60,353 bases of DNA from Candidatus Epulonipiscium sp. GTDB lineage: Bacteria; Bacillota; Clostridia; Lachnospirales; Defluviitaleaceae. Made by a program: the position numbers and the translations under genes. The stretch is taken from NCBI GenBank assembly GCA_012519955.1, contig JAAYPH010000030.1, positions 1-60,353 on the forward strand, read 5' to 3'. Below are positions 49,290-59,193 of this stretch, piece after piece (the first letter of the stretch is position 1; every line of letters begins with the position of its first letter). The notes beneath the pieces were generated by a model. The model ran no database searches. It was not told where the DNA came from and saw nothing but the letters and a program-made list of their open reading frames with translations.

Positions 49290-51578
49290 ATGAACCAGGA
49301 TAGAATTTTTGGAATCGATGAATGGAAAATTGTTGAGACAAGTCTTCACAAAGACAATATGCGACTTGCTGAGAGTATTACATCCATAGGAAACGGCCAT
49401 ATGGGCATGAGAGGCAATTTTGAGGAAAAGTACAGTGGAGACATGCACAGGGGTACATATATTGCAGGCGTATGGTTTCCTGATCCGACCCGTGTAGGCT
49501 GGTGGAAGAACGGCTATCCCAAATATTTTGGTAAAGTCATTAATGCAACCAATTTTATTGGTATCGATGTTCTTGTTGACAACGAAGAACTCGACCTTTA
49601 TCAAACCGAAGTTGAAGACTACTATAGAGAATTGGATATGAAAAACGGTATTCTCTATAGACGATTTATTGCCAATATGGCTGGGAAGAAAACCCTATTT
49701 GAAGTTACGAGGTTTGTAAGTGTAGCCAAGAAAGAACTTTGCCTAATATCTTATGAAGCAACACCGCTTAATTACGACGGAGAAATTACATTTATCCCTT
49801 ATTTAGATGGGGATGTATTCAATGAAGATTCCAATTACAATGAACAATTTTGGTTAGAAATTGATCAATCCATTAGTCCTAAAGAAGGACATTTAATCAT
49901 GAAAACCAAAGAAAATCCTTTTGGCACCCCAAGATTTACAGTATGCACCAGCATGAAAGTAGAAGCTTCAGGCGACTGTGATATTGATATCATTCAAAAG
50001 GATAAGTATGTAGGGAATAAAATGATCTTTAAAGCTAAAAAAGATCAACCGATAAAACTTTATAAGTATATCTCCGTAGTTACATCAAGAGATTATGAAG
50101 AAACAGAACTTAAAGATAAATCTTTTAAAGTTTTAGATGAAGCAGTCAAGGTAGGGTTTAGCTCATTAAAAGAAGAACACTCTAAAGCATGGCTGGAAAG
50201 ATGGGAAAAAGCGGATGTTGAAATTAAAGGAGATCCTGAAGCACAACAGGGTATTCGCTTTAATCTTTTCCAAATGTTCTCGACCTATTATGGAGACGAT
50301 CCTAGATTAAACATAGGACCAAAGGGCTTTACTGGAGAAAAATACGGCGGTGCTACTTACTGGGATACGGAAGCCTATGCATTGCCTATGTATTTGGCGG
50401 TTGCAGATCAGGAAGTTTCAAGAAATCTTTTACTTTATAGATACAATCAGCTGGAAGGGGCATACCATAACGCAAGACAACAAGGGTTAAAAGGTGCTTT
50501 ATATCCCATGGTTACCTTTACAGGGGTAGAATGTCATAATGAATGGGAAATTACCTTCGAAGAAATTCATCGTAACGGTGCCATAGCCTATGCAATTTAT
50601 AATTATGTAAACTACACAGGAGATAAAGAATATCTCCCCGCTTATGGAATAGACGTTTTAGTAGGAATCTCCAGATTCTGGGCGGACAGAGTGCATTACC
50701 ATAAGAAAAAAGATGTTTATATGATGCATGGAGTAACAGGTCCTAATGAATATGAGAATAATGTCAATAACAACTGGTATACCAATACCATGGCAGCATG
50801 GACCCTTTCATACACCTTAGAAGTAATAGATTACCTTAACAAGACAAACCAAAATGCCCGTTTAAATGAACTTAATGTTACAGAAGATGAAAAAGCAAAA
50901 TGGAACGAAATTGTTCAAAAAATGTACTATCCATACGATGAGGAACTGGGCGTATTTGTTCAGCATGATACTTTCTTAGACAAAGAACTCATGACAGTGG
51001 ATGAGTTATCTCCTGAAGACAGGCCTTTAAATAAGAATTGGTCCTGGGATAAGATTCTTCGCTCCTGCTTCATCAAACAGGCGGATGTACTGCAGGGGAT
51101 ATATTTCTTAAATGATCGCTTCACCTTTGAAGAAAAGAAGAGGAATTTTGAGTTTTATGAGCCAATGACAGTTCATGAATCCAGCTTGTCTTCTTGTATT
51201 CACTCCATATTGGCAGCTGAACTTAAGATGGAAGAAAAAGCTGTAGAAATGTATAAACGTACTGCAAGGCTGGATCTTGACAACTATAACCACGATACGG
51301 AAGACGGACTCCATATTACTTCTATGTCCGGAAGCTGGCTTTCTATCGTTCAAGGCTTTGCAGGGATGAGAACATTTAATGAAGAATTATCTTTTTCACC
51401 TTTTATTCCTAAGGATTGGGAAAGCTATTCCTTTAAGATCAACTATAGAGACAGACTCATTAAAGTTTTTGTGGATAAAAAAGATGTAATCATTACTTTA
51501 GAAAAAGGGGAACCTTTAAACCTTAAACTCTATGGAGAAAAAATCGAATTAAAAGACACCTGTCAACGTTCTTTATAG
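49290..51578 (+). CDS. Glycoside hydrolase family 65 disaccharide phosphorylase (maltose phosphorylase-like)
   Basis: A 762-residue inverting phosphorylase. N-terminal beta-sandwich (about 15-270), linker helices, (alpha/alpha)6 barrel (about 320-680) with the catalytic-acid region [16 protein letters not shown] (about 416-431), and C-terminal beta domain. GH65 members phosphorolyse maltose, trehalose, kojibiose or nigerose to beta-glucose 1-phosphate and glucose. The following beta-phosphoglucomutase, MalR-like regulator and glucan phosphorylase favour maltose. No signal peptide, so it acts in the cytosol; no sugar transporter is in the locus. GGGGG ribosome binding site. Confidence 0.93.
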   Translation: MNQDRIFGIDEWKIVETSLHKDNMRLAESITSIGNGHMGMRGNFEEKYSGDMHRGTYIAGVWFPDPTRVGWWKNGYPKYFGKVINATNFIGIDVLVDNEELDLYQTEVEDYYRELDMKNGILYRRFIANMAGKKTLFEVTRFVSVAKKELCLISYEATPLNYDGEITFIPYLDGDVFNEDSNYNEQFWLEIDQSISPKEGHLIMKTKENPFGTPRFTVCTSMKVEASGDCDIDIIQKDKYVGNKMIFKAKKDQPIKLYKYISVVTSRDYEETELKDKSFKVLDEAVKVGFSSLKEEHSKAWLERWEKADVEIKGDPEAQQGIRFNLFQMFSTYYGDDPRLNIGPKGFTGEKYGGATYWDTEAYALPMYLAVADQEVSRNLLLYRYNQLEGAYHNARQQGLKGALYPMVTFTGVECHNEWEITFEEIHRNGAIAYAIYNYVNYTGDKEYLPAYGIDVLVGISRFWADRVHYHKKKDVYMMHGVTGPNEYENNVNNNWYTNTMAAWTLSYTLEVIDYLNKTNQNARLNELNVTEDEKAKWNEIVQKMYYPYDEELGVFVQHDTFLDKELMTVDELSPEDRPLNKNWSWDKILRSCFIKQADVLQGIYFLNDRFTFEEKKRNFEFYEPMTVHESSLSSCIHSILAAELKMEEKAVEMYKRTARLDLDNYNHDTEDGLHITSMSGSWLSIVQGFAGMRTFNEELSFSPFIPKDWESYSFKINYRDRLIKVFVDKKDVIITLEKGEPLNLKLYGEKIELKDTCQRSL

Positions 51579-51616
51579 AACGTTCCTATAAGATAAAATA
51601 TGAGGAGGGGTACTAT

Positions 51617-52264
51617 ATGTTAAAAGGAGTAATATTTGATCTGGATGGAGTAATTACCGATACCGCAGGATATCATTTTCAAGCATGGGCAGCATTAGCC
51701 AAAGAGTTAGGCATAGAAATTGATGAAGAGTTTAATGAAAAACTTAAAGGTGTTTCAAGAATGGAATCCCTTGAAGCGATTTTAAAACACGGAAATAGAG
51801 AAAATGATTTTACTAAAGAAGAAAAAGAAGCCTTAGCAACAAAGAAAAATGATCATTATAAAGAACTGATTAAAAACATTACAAAGAAAGATATTTTACC
51901 TGGAATTGAAAAACTACTTCAGGAGTTAAAGGAAAACAATATAAAAATTGCCCTGGGTTCTGCTTCAAAAAATGCTCCAGTGATTTTAAAACAATTAGAA
52001 ATAGAAGAATACTTCGATTATGTGGTAGATGCAAATCAAATTAAAAACAGCAAGCCTGCACCGGATATCTTTATAGATGGCTTAAAGGGACTTGAGCTTA
52101 AACCTGAAGAAGCTGTAGGGGTTGAAGATGCAGAAGCAGGAATAGAAGCTATTCACGGAGCTGGAATGATTGCTATAGGAGTTGGAGTAAAGGGTGACGT
52201 TAATGTAAGCTCTACAGAAGAATTAACTTACGATGTTATTCTTCGTGCAAGTCAGGCATGTTAG
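51617..52264 (+). CDS. pgmB: Beta-phosphoglucomutase
   Basis: A 215-residue HAD phosphomutase converting beta-glucose 1-phosphate from the phosphorylase to glucose 6-phosphate. Nucleophile D8 and acid/base D10 in FDLDGVITDTAGYH, cap residues LKGVSRMESLE (about 44-54), GSAS and KNSKPAPDIF, VEDAEAGIEAI. The FDLDGVITDTA.YH and GVSR..SL signatures are those of true beta-PGM. It follows GH65 by 38 bases with GAGGAGGGG. Confidence 0.95.
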   Translation: MLKGVIFDLDGVITDTAGYHFQAWAALAKELGIEIDEEFNEKLKGVSRMESLEAILKHGNRENDFTKEEKEALATKKNDHYKELIKNITKKDILPGIEKLLQELKENNIKIALGSASKNAPVILKQLEIEEYFDYVVDANQIKNSKPAPDIFIDGLKGLELKPEEAVGVEDAEAGIEAIHGAGMIAIGVGVKGDVNVSSTEELTYDVILRASQAC

Positions 52265-52338
52265 TGGCATAACTTAGAAAAGCCATACTTATGCTGATCA
52301 GGATGGATTAATTTTATAAATAGGAAGTGGACTAATGA

Positions 52339-53352
52339 ATGAGTGCTACTATTAAAGATGTTGCTAAAGCTGCTAATGTATCTCCTTCAACCGTGTCAAG
52401 AGTGATAGCAGATCATCCTAAAATCAGCGATGAAACTAAAAAAAGAGTTTTAGCGGCTATGAAAAAATTAAATTACCACCCTAACGCCATAGCCAGAAGC
52501 TTAGCCAATAAATCTACTAAAACCTTGGGACTTTTATTACCCAATACAGATGAAGACTTATTTAACAATCCTTTTTTTACCCAAGCGATGCGAGGAATCA
52601 GCATTTATGCACAAAAAAAAGGATACTACATTATGTATAGTTACAGTAATAATGAAGCCCAGGAAATAGAATTTATCAAAAGATATATTCACAGCAAGTG
52701 GATGGATGGGATTATTCTTCTATCGGCAAAGCAGGAGGATCAATGCATAGAATATCTAAAAAATATTCATTATCCTTTTGTTGTGGTAGGTCGGCCTAAA
52801 GATACCCATAGTGTCCTATGGGTGGATAATGACAATTTTCAAGCAATGTATAATGTAGTCACATCTTTAATTGAACGAGGATATAGAGATATTGCTTTTA
52901 TAGGAGGCCCACAAAGTTTTATTGTTACCAATGACAGACTGGAAGGCTATAAAAGAGCCCTTCAGGGACGAGGAATAGAAGTTGACGAAAACTATATTCT
53001 TACCTCGGAATTCTCTGAACAAGGGGGCTATGAGGGAGCAAAAAAGATCATAGAATATAAAGTGCCGGAGGCAATTGTAACCACCGATGATTTAATTGCC
53101 TTTGGGGTACTAAAGGCTATAAAGGAAAATGATAAACAGAAAATAGCCGTTATAGGTTTTAATAATACCTTCCTTGCTCCTTACCAATCTCCAAGCCTTT
53201 CATCCGTAGATATTAATGCAGAACAAATAGGCTATCAGGCAGCGAAACTGCTCATCGATCATTTAGAAGATAAAGAAGAGGAAGAACATAATAAACCTAC
53301 ACATTATATCGTGGATACTAAATTTATTGAAAGAGAATCTACAAAACTATAA
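52339..53352 (+). CDS. malR: LacI-family maltose regulator (MalR-like)
   Basis: A 337-residue repressor. Helix-turn-helix at 3-50 (TIKDVAKAANVSPSTVSRVIADH), followed by NYHPNAIARSLANKSTKTLGLLLPN, the form usual for MalR. The effector domain has TTDDLIAFGVLKAI and VIGFNNT..APYQSPSLSSVDIN. Last gene of GH65-pgmB-malR; likely binds the TGCAA-type palindromes before GH65 and the convergent glucan phosphorylase gene. Ribosome binding site GGAAGTGG. Confidence 0.9.
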   Translation: MSATIKDVAKAANVSPSTVSRVIADHPKISDETKKRVLAAMKKLNYHPNAIARSLANKSTKTLGLLLPNTDEDLFNNPFFTQAMRGISIYAQKKGYYIMYSYSNNEAQEIEFIKRYIHSKWMDGIILLSAKQEDQCIEYLKNIHYPFVVVGRPKDTHSVLWVDNDNFQAMYNVVTSLIERGYRDIAFIGGPQSFIVTNDRLEGYKRALQGRGIEVDENYILTSEFSEQGGYEGAKKIIEYKVPEAIVTTDDLIAFGVLKAIKENDKQKIAVIGFNNTFLAPYQSPSLSSVDINAEQIGYQAAKLLIDHLEDKEEEEHNKPTHYIVDTKFIERESTKL

Positions 53353-53389
53353 AAAAGTGAACTTGGTGCCTGGCACCAAGTTCACTTTT
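53353..53389. terminator. Strong bidirectional terminator
   Basis: AAAAGTGAACTTGGTGC-CTG-GCACCAAGTTCACTTTT, 17 perfect pairs, between convergent malR and glucan phosphorylase. Confidence 0.93.
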
Positions 53390-53396
53390 GCTTTTC

Positions 53397-55013
53397 TTAT
53401 TGATTAATATAAAGTTTTTCATAGTATTCTTCTAACATTCTTTTTACTGAGAACTGATCTTTTGTGCTTAAGATACTGTTTCTCATCATTTCAACCCATT
53501 TATCTCTGTCTTCATAATAAGTAGGCAGAACTTCTTCTAAAAGAACCTTATAAAGTGCTTTTAAATCATGAGCGTCCAGTTCTTTTTCGTCTTCACTTTC
53601 AAAGCCGTCGCCAAACTGCCATCCGTTCACGCCGTGATTGCATGCTTCTGGCCACCATCCGTCAAGAATACTTACATTCAATACCCCGTTCATAGCAGCC
53701 TTCATGCCGGAAGTACCACTGGCTTCTTTAGGTCTTCTGGGATTATTAAGCCATATATCAGAGCCTCTGGTTAACATAGCACCGATTGTCATATCATAGT
53801 TTTCAAGGAATACTACTGCATTAGGATATTTTTTAGACATACGCACAATGTTTTCAACAATCTCTTTTCCGGTATCATCCAGAGGATGGGCTTTACCGGA
53901 GAATACAATCTGAATTTTTCCTTCTTTTAATAAAGGATCAATAATCTTTTCATCAGTAAAGATGAAATTACTTCTTTTATATGGAGCAGCCCTTCTTGAA
54001 AAACCTATAAGCAGTTTATCGGCATCTAATTTTACACCATTTCTTTCTTCTACGAAATCAATGAGTTTCTTTTTGTTATCCATATGGATTTCCCATAAAT
54101 CTCCGCCATTTTCTGCACAATCAATCATTCTTTCATCAACCCATGTTGGAATATGGATGGCATTGGTGATGCCGATGATTTCAGAACGATTGTCGATATG
54201 GGCCCACATCTTGTTGGCGGTTACTCTGTGAAGATCTGCAACAGCATTGGATTTTCTGGATAATCTTAATGCACCCACGGTCATGTTAAATGGAGAACCG
54301 CCAAGGGACACCAATTGCTCTAAGGTTAAGCCGTTATTGGCACCCATGTACATCATTCGATCTAAGTAATGGGACTCATTTCCTTGAATGATAGGGGTAT
54401 GGGTTGTAAATACAATTTCTTCCCTTGATGCTTCTACAGCTTTTTCAAAAGACATTCCCTGATCCATCTTTTCCTTGATAAGCTCAAAGCCAGCAAAAAG
54501 AGCATGCCCTTCATTAAAATGATACACATCAACATCAATGCCTAAAGCTCTTAAAGCCCTTACGCCACCGATTCCTAAAACCATTTCCTGTGCAATGCGC
54601 TCTTCTCCAAACCATCCATACAATTGACCGGTAATCCATGCATCTTCATTTTCAGGAAGGTCTGCATCCAATAAATAGATTGGCGCATTACCGAATTCTG
54701 TTACTTCCCAAACCTTACAAACAACGTCTCTTTGACGAATTTTTACAGTAACCTTAACGCCTGTATCCTTTAAGAAATCATATTTATAGTTATGATATGT
54801 ATCATAAGGGCGGCCATCCTCATCTATTTTTTGATCGGAGTATCCTTGTTTCCATTTGATCCCTATACCTACAATGGGAAAATCATAATCTTTGGCACCT
54901 TTTAAGTAGTCCCCAGCTAATATTCCAAGTCCTCCCGCATAGGTTCTTAGAGATGTATCAAGCCCATATTCCATACAGAAATAAGCAACCTTGGGTAAAT
55001 TCTTCTTAACCAT
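53397..55013 (-). CDS. glgP: Short alpha-glucan phosphorylase (GT35)
   Basis: A 538-residue phosphorylase releasing glucose 1-phosphate from alpha-1,4-glucans. It begins VAYFCMEYGLDTSLRTYAGGLGILAGD, has YHFNEGHALFAG, FTTHTPIIQGNE and the PLP lysine K438 in EASGTSGMKAAMNG. At 538 residues it is shorter than glycogen phosphorylases (~800) and than the common 700-850-residue distant family; the N-terminal DUF3417 extension is absent, while all catalytic segments are present. Transcribed against malR, with a MalR-like operator over its -35. AGGAGGGGC precedes the ATG. Confidence 0.9.
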   Translation of the reverse strand: MVKKNLPKVAYFCMEYGLDTSLRTYAGGLGILAGDYLKGAKDYDFPIVGIGIKWKQGYSDQKIDEDGRPYDTYHNYKYDFLKDTGVKVTVKIRQRDVVCKVWEVTEFGNAPIYLLDADLPENEDAWITGQLYGWFGEERIAQEMVLGIGGVRALRALGIDVDVYHFNEGHALFAGFELIKEKMDQGMSFEKAVEASREEIVFTTHTPIIQGNESHYLDRMMYMGANNGLTLEQLVSLGGSPFNMTVGALRLSRKSNAVADLHRVTANKMWAHIDNRSEIIGITNAIHIPTWVDERMIDCAENGGDLWEIHMDNKKKLIDFVEERNGVKLDADKLLIGFSRRAAPYKRSNFIFTDEKIIDPLLKEGKIQIVFSGKAHPLDDTGKEIVENIVRMSKKYPNAVVFLENYDMTIGAMLTRGSDIWLNNPRRPKEASGTSGMKAAMNGVLNVSILDGWWPEACNHGVNGWQFGDGFESEDEKELDAHDLKALYKVLLEEVLPTYYEDRDKWVEMMRNSILSTKDQFSVKRMLEEYYEKLYINQ

Positions 55014-55068
55014 ATAGCCCCTCCTAAAACTTATTATTTTTTTAATAGGTTATTACAACATTAATTGT

Positions 55069-55097
55069 ATTATACAAAAAAATTGTGTATAGTGCAA
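55069..55097 (-). promoter_or_regulatory. Glucan phosphorylase promoter
   Basis: On the minus strand TTGCAC, a 17-base spacer and TATAAT; the -35 lies inside the operator palindrome. Confidence 0.75.
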
Positions 55098-55106
55098 TCG
55101 ATTGCA
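55093..55106. promoter_or_regulatory. MalR-type operator before glgP
   Basis: TGCAATCGATTGCA, a perfect 14-base palindrome overlapping the -35. Same half-site as the GH65 operator. Confidence 0.8.
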
Positions 55107-55216
55107 TTAATATTAACCTAAATATTTTTGCTATTAAGATATTGCTTTTTTAATTGCAAACCCAAATAGAATATGAAATAATAAAAAAGATATTGTGATA
55201 AACGGGAGGATATGAA

Positions 55217-55792
55217 ATGTTTCTACCAGATGGATATGGAAGTTTGGAAATAATCTGCGGACCTATGTTTTCAGGGAAATCAGAAGAGCTCATTAGACGC
55301 ATTAAACGGGCAAAGATTGCAAGGCAAAATGTAGTTGTATTTAAGCCCAGTATAGATGATAGATATGAAGCAGAAGGTATTTGCTCTCATGATGGGAATA
55401 GTATTAAAGCCATCAATATATCAAATTCTGAAGAAATTTTAAATTACATAAATAAAGATACGGATGTCATAGGGATTGATGAGGTACAATTTTTAGAAGG
55501 AGATACCTTATCCATATGCAGGGGATTAGTGGCAGAAGGAAAGAGAGTCATTTGTGCAGGCCTTGATATGGATTTTAGAGGAGAACCATTTGGGTGTGTA
55601 CCCAATCTTTTAGCGGTTGCCGATTCCATCACAAAATTAACAGCTGTGTGTATGACTTGTGGAAAACCTGCTATATTTACTCAGCGTCTTGTGGATGGAA
55701 ATCCGGCAAGATATGACGACCCCTTAATCTTAATTGGTGCCAAAGAATCCTACGAAGCCAGATGCAGAAAATGCCATGAAATCGATAAATAA
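55217..55792 (+). CDS. tdk: Thymidine kinase
   Basis: A 191-residue type II thymidine kinase for deoxynucleoside salvage. P-loop [14 protein letters not shown] (about 15-28), Walker B GIDEVQF (about 91-97), lasso-domain zinc ligands CMTCGK and CRKCHE, and the [18 protein letters not shown] substrate loop. Ribosome binding site GGGAGG. Single gene with its own terminator. Confidence 0.97.
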   Translation: MFLPDGYGSLEIICGPMFSGKSEELIRRIKRAKIARQNVVVFKPSIDDRYEAEGICSHDGNSIKAINISNSEEILNYINKDTDVIGIDEVQFLEGDTLSICRGLVAEGKRVICAGLDMDFRGEPFGCVPNLLAVADSITKLTAVCMTCGKPAIFTQRLVDGNPARYDDPLILIGAKESYEARCRKCHEIDK

Positions 55793-55820
55793 TTTTTTGA
55801 AAGTATTTAACCGACATGAA

Positions 55821-55862
55821 AGTCTTACTTAGAGAATATATTTTCTAAGTAAGGCTTTTTAT
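55821..55862 (+). terminator. Terminator after tdk
   Basis: GTCTTACTTAGA ... TCTAAGTAAGGC followed by T's. Confidence 0.85.
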
Positions 55863-55981
55863 TTTTAAATTGATCAATGAATTGGACAAGCCATATGGAG
55901 GGTTCATGTAAAAGTATAAGATTGCCACATTAATGTGGAAGGAAAAAGGAACTTTGTGCTCTATGTAATAAATGGATATCA

Positions 55982-55990
55982 TGCTATAAT
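55982..55990 (+). promoter_or_regulatory. Possible extended -10 for the PRD regulator gene
   Basis: TGC-TATAAT without a clear -35. The remainder of the 315-base gap (55793-56107) holds the tdk terminator and a small CCACATTAATGTGG palindrome near 55925, and nothing else I can support. Confidence 0.35.
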
Positions 55991-56107
55991 TTAATTAAAC
56001 TGTAGCTGGATAAATAAGCAAAATGCACAAAATATTTCTGGGATAATGTCTTTAGGAAAATTCTTTTAAGAAAAAGGATGGAAAGCGGTTCGGATAGAGG
56101 TGTTCTT

Positions 56108-58078
56108 ATGCAGCAGTACCTAAGTGATCGATGTAAGGAATTGGTTCATCTTTTACTTCAACATGAAGAAGCCATTACAATAAAAAGCTTAGCTCAAGAG
56201 CTTCACGTTTCTCCTCGAACCATACGCAACGATTTAGAGAAAATAGAGGATTATTTTAGACAAGCGTACCAAGGAGAAATTATTTTAGATAAAAAGGCCG
56301 GAGTAGGCGTAAAGCTTTTGGGGACTAAAGAAAGAAAAAGCTTTTTAGAAAGGGAGCTTCAAGGTATAGAAGAGGCCATAAAACCATTTTCACCGGAAAG
56401 CAGAAAGTGGTTTATTCTTCGTATGCTCGTTCGTTCTAATGAAGAATTAACCATGCAATTTTTAGCAGACCAATTATATGTCAGCAAGACGACAATTTCG
56501 AAAGATTTAGCCCTGGTAGAAGAATGGCTTGAAAAGTTTAATTTAAAGTTAATCAGAAGACAGAATAAAGGCATTCAGATTACGGGTTTGGAAGAGGATT
56601 GGCGAAAAGCTGTTATCGAATTGCTTTACATATATGAAAAGGATCTTCAACTCAAAGATAGGGTGTGGGCAGACAGCATACTGCCCCATGAAAGCCGATT
56701 AGATTTAGAAAATTATTTAAAACTAAAAAAAATGTTTCCTTATGTGGAAGTACAAAAGATAGAATCCATTATTGCTGATGCGGAAAATCTCTTTGATTTC
56801 TTTTTGCCTAAAGAGGCTTACGTTGGACTTTTAATGCATCTTGCAATCAGTATTGACCGGCTTAGGAAGAAAAAAGGCATAAAGATGGATCAGGAACAGC
56901 TTCAAGCTGTAACAGAACAAATAGAAATAGCCATTGCAAGATATATAGGAGAACACATACAAATGGCATTTGACGTGGATATGACGGAATCAGAAATTGG
57001 CTTTATATGTCTTCATATCCTCGGTGCAAAGCTGGATAAAACAGTCCGAATTTATCAATCAAAAGATGTCCTGGATAATATTAAACCAGAAATTATTTTG
57101 TTAGCAAAAAAGATTATTTCTTTCATGGAAAAGGTTCTTAATGTTGATTTTCACGACGATCATACATTATTATCAGGGCTTGTTCTGCATCTTAAGCCTT
57201 CCATTAATCGGATGAAGTATGGATTGCCCATTAAAAATCCTTTGCTGGATCAAATTAAAACCAGATACCCCCATATCTATGGGGCAGTCTGGGGGACCAG
57301 CATACTCTTTGAAAAATACTTTAATGTTAAAGTGAATGAGGATGAAATAGGGTATATCGTTATTCATTTAGGGGCTGCATTACAAAGGCTGACGCGAAAG
57401 ATAAAAGCGATTATTGTATGCAGCAGCGGCATGGGGACGGCCCTTCATGCATCTGCTCAGATTCAAAAAGAAATTCCGGAAATTGAAGTGGTAGATATTA
57501 CGTTTCCTTACGACTTGATAGAAAAGAATTTTTTAGACTGCGATATGATCATTTCAACAATTCATCTTCAACAGGCATCAAAGCCGGTGATTAAGATTAA
57601 CCCTCTGGTTGGTGAAGAAGATATTAAAAAAATCAAACAGTATATTCGTACAAGACAAAAAACAGATTTATCTTCAAATCCAGAAGAAAAACTAGAAAAT
57701 TTAATTCATCAGTCCCACATTTTAACCCATCTGGAGCGGACATCAAAAGAACAAATCATTAAAGCCCTGGGTCAAGTTTTATTTCAAGAAGGATATGTAG
57801 AGCAAGAATTTATCCCTAAAGTGCTTGAAAGGGAGAAAAAGATTTGCTCCGTAGGAGTAAAAAATATCGTTATCGTCCAGGGAGGATACTCCTTTGTAGT
57901 AAAACCGACTATCAGTGTTGCTACACTTAAAGAACCAATGGATTGGTCGGGCAAAAAAGTGGATACGGTCTTTCTGCTTGCTCTGAATTATCAAAGTGAG
58001 CAGTATAATGAGAAGTTCTTTCGTTTCTTATACAGAGTATTAGAGAATGAAAAATTAATAGAAGAAATTCGTCAATAA
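56108..58078 (+). CDS. PRD-containing transcriptional activator (MtlR/LicR-like)
   Basis: A 656-residue regulator controlled by the phosphotransferase system. Two N-terminal helix-turn-helix domains (about 5-65 and 85-145), two PRD domains (about 180-285 and 295-400), a EIIB-Gat-like domain with C438 in IIVCSSGMGTA and a C-terminal EIIA-like domain (about 515-650). In the EIIA-like domain the usual AIPHG histidine is replaced: VIVQGG with Q591, so that domain cannot be phosphorylated at that place. ATG 56108 follows GAGGTG. It sits 105 bases before dhaK and is the likely activator of dhaKLM. Confidence 0.88.
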   Translation: MQQYLSDRCKELVHLLLQHEEAITIKSLAQELHVSPRTIRNDLEKIEDYFRQAYQGEIILDKKAGVGVKLLGTKERKSFLERELQGIEEAIKPFSPESRKWFILRMLVRSNEELTMQFLADQLYVSKTTISKDLALVEEWLEKFNLKLIRRQNKGIQITGLEEDWRKAVIELLYIYEKDLQLKDRVWADSILPHESRLDLENYLKLKKMFPYVEVQKIESIIADAENLFDFFLPKEAYVGLLMHLAISIDRLRKKKGIKMDQEQLQAVTEQIEIAIARYIGEHIQMAFDVDMTESEIGFICLHILGAKLDKTVRIYQSKDVLDNIKPEIILLAKKIISFMEKVLNVDFHDDHTLLSGLVLHLKPSINRMKYGLPIKNPLLDQIKTRYPHIYGAVWGTSILFEKYFNVKVNEDEIGYIVIHLGAALQRLTRKIKAIIVCSSGMGTALHASAQIQKEIPEIEVVDITFPYDLIEKNFLDCDMIISTIHLQQASKPVIKINPLVGEEDIKKIKQYIRTRQKTDLSSNPEEKLENLIHQSHILTHLERTSKEQIIKALGQVLFQEGYVEQEFIPKVLEREKKICSVGVKNIVIVQGGYSFVVKPTISVATLKEPMDWSGKKVDTVFLLALNYQSEQYNEKFFRFLYRVLENEKLIEEIRQ

Positions 58079-58122
58079 GAAGGGGATTAAGTCGATATAG
58101 ATATTCATTCTAAAGGGGGCAA

Positions 58123-58151
58123 ATGTTAGAACTATTTTAGGTTCTTAACAT
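58123..58151. promoter_or_regulatory. Inverted repeat before dhaK
   Basis: ATGTTAGAAC, 8-base loop, GTTCTTAACAT: ten pairs with one bulged T, ending about 30 bases before the dhaK ATG. It could be a regulator site or an RNA hairpin; no T-run follows, so it is not a terminator. Confidence 0.5.
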
Positions 58152-58182
58152 AAAAAAATAAGAATTTTGGGGAGGGTTTTAC

Positions 58183-59175
58183 ATGAAAAAATTAATTAAC
58201 AAGCCGGAAAATGTTGAAAAAGAGATGCTTCAAGGGATTGTAAAGGCTCATGGAGAGTATGTGAAAAAGTTGCCTGATTTTAATGTATTGGTTCGTGCGA
58301 ACAAAAAGGAAAATAAGGTAGCACTTGTTAGTGGTGGTGGAAGCGGCCATGAACCTGCCCATGGAGGATTTGTGGGAGAAGGAATGCTTGATGGAGCAGT
58401 TGCAGGGGCTGTATTTACTTCACCGACACCAGACCAAGTCTTTGAGGCAATCAAAGCGGTTGATGGGGGACAGGGAGTTTTACTCATTATCAAAAACTAT
58501 ACCGGGGACGTAATGAACTTTGAAATGGCTGCCGAGATGGCAGAAATGGAAGGTATTAAAGTAGAAAAAGTCGTTGTTAATGATGATGTGGCGGTAGAAG
58601 GAAGCTTGTATACCACTGGCCGACGAGGTGTGGCAGGAACGGTATTTGTTCATAAAATAGCAGGGGCATTGGCAGAGAAAGGTGCATCATTAGAAGAAGT
58701 AAAAACCGTTGCTGAAAAAGTTATTGCTAATGTAAGAACCATGGGAATGGCACTTACGCCGTGTACCGTACCGGCTGCAGGAAAACCGGGCTTTGAACTT
58801 TCGGAACAAGAGATGGAAATGGGTATTGGAATTCACGGAGAACCGGGAACCCATAGACAGGCAATAGCATTAGCAGACGAAATCGTAGATCATATGATGG
58901 GCAAAATCCTTGGAGATATGGATTTAAAAGCCAATGATGAAGTAGCTGTAATGATCAACGGCTTTGGCGGTACACCGCTTATGGAATTATACATTGTTAA
59001 TAATCATGTGAACGATGTATTAACGGAAAAAGGAATAAAGATTCATAAGACCTTTGTAGGTAATTATATGACCTCCATTGAAATGGCAGGCTGCTCTGTA
59101 ACGGTATTAAAATTAGACGACGAAACGAAAGAACTTCTTGACGCAAGGGCAAATACCATTGCATTTAGAGTATAA
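58183..59175 (+). CDS. dhaK: Dihydroxyacetone kinase subunit DhaK
   Basis: A 330-residue substrate-binding subunit of PEP-dependent dihydroxyacetone kinase. Starts KKLINKPENVEKEMLQG; GGGSGHEPAHGG (about 50-61) and the covalent substrate histidine H218 in GIGIHGEPG are intact, as are the NYTGDVMNFEMA and INGFGGTPLMEL segments. Works with DhaL and DhaM in the cytosol to make dihydroxyacetone phosphate. Ribosome binding site GGGGAGGG. Confidence 0.97.
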   Translation: MKKLINKPENVEKEMLQGIVKAHGEYVKKLPDFNVLVRANKKENKVALVSGGGSGHEPAHGGFVGEGMLDGAVAGAVFTSPTPDQVFEAIKAVDGGQGVLLIIKNYTGDVMNFEMAAEMAEMEGIKVEKVVVNDDVAVEGSLYTTGRRGVAGTVFVHKIAGALAEKGASLEEVKTVAEKVIANVRTMGMALTPCTVPAAGKPGFELSEQEMEMGIGIHGEPGTHRQAIALADEIVDHMMGKILGDMDLKANDEVAVMINGFGGTPLMELYIVNNHVNDVLTEKGIKIHKTFVGNYMTSIEMAGCSVTVLKLDDETKELLDARANTIAFRV

Positions 59176-59193
59176 CAAAGAAAGGAAGTCTTT

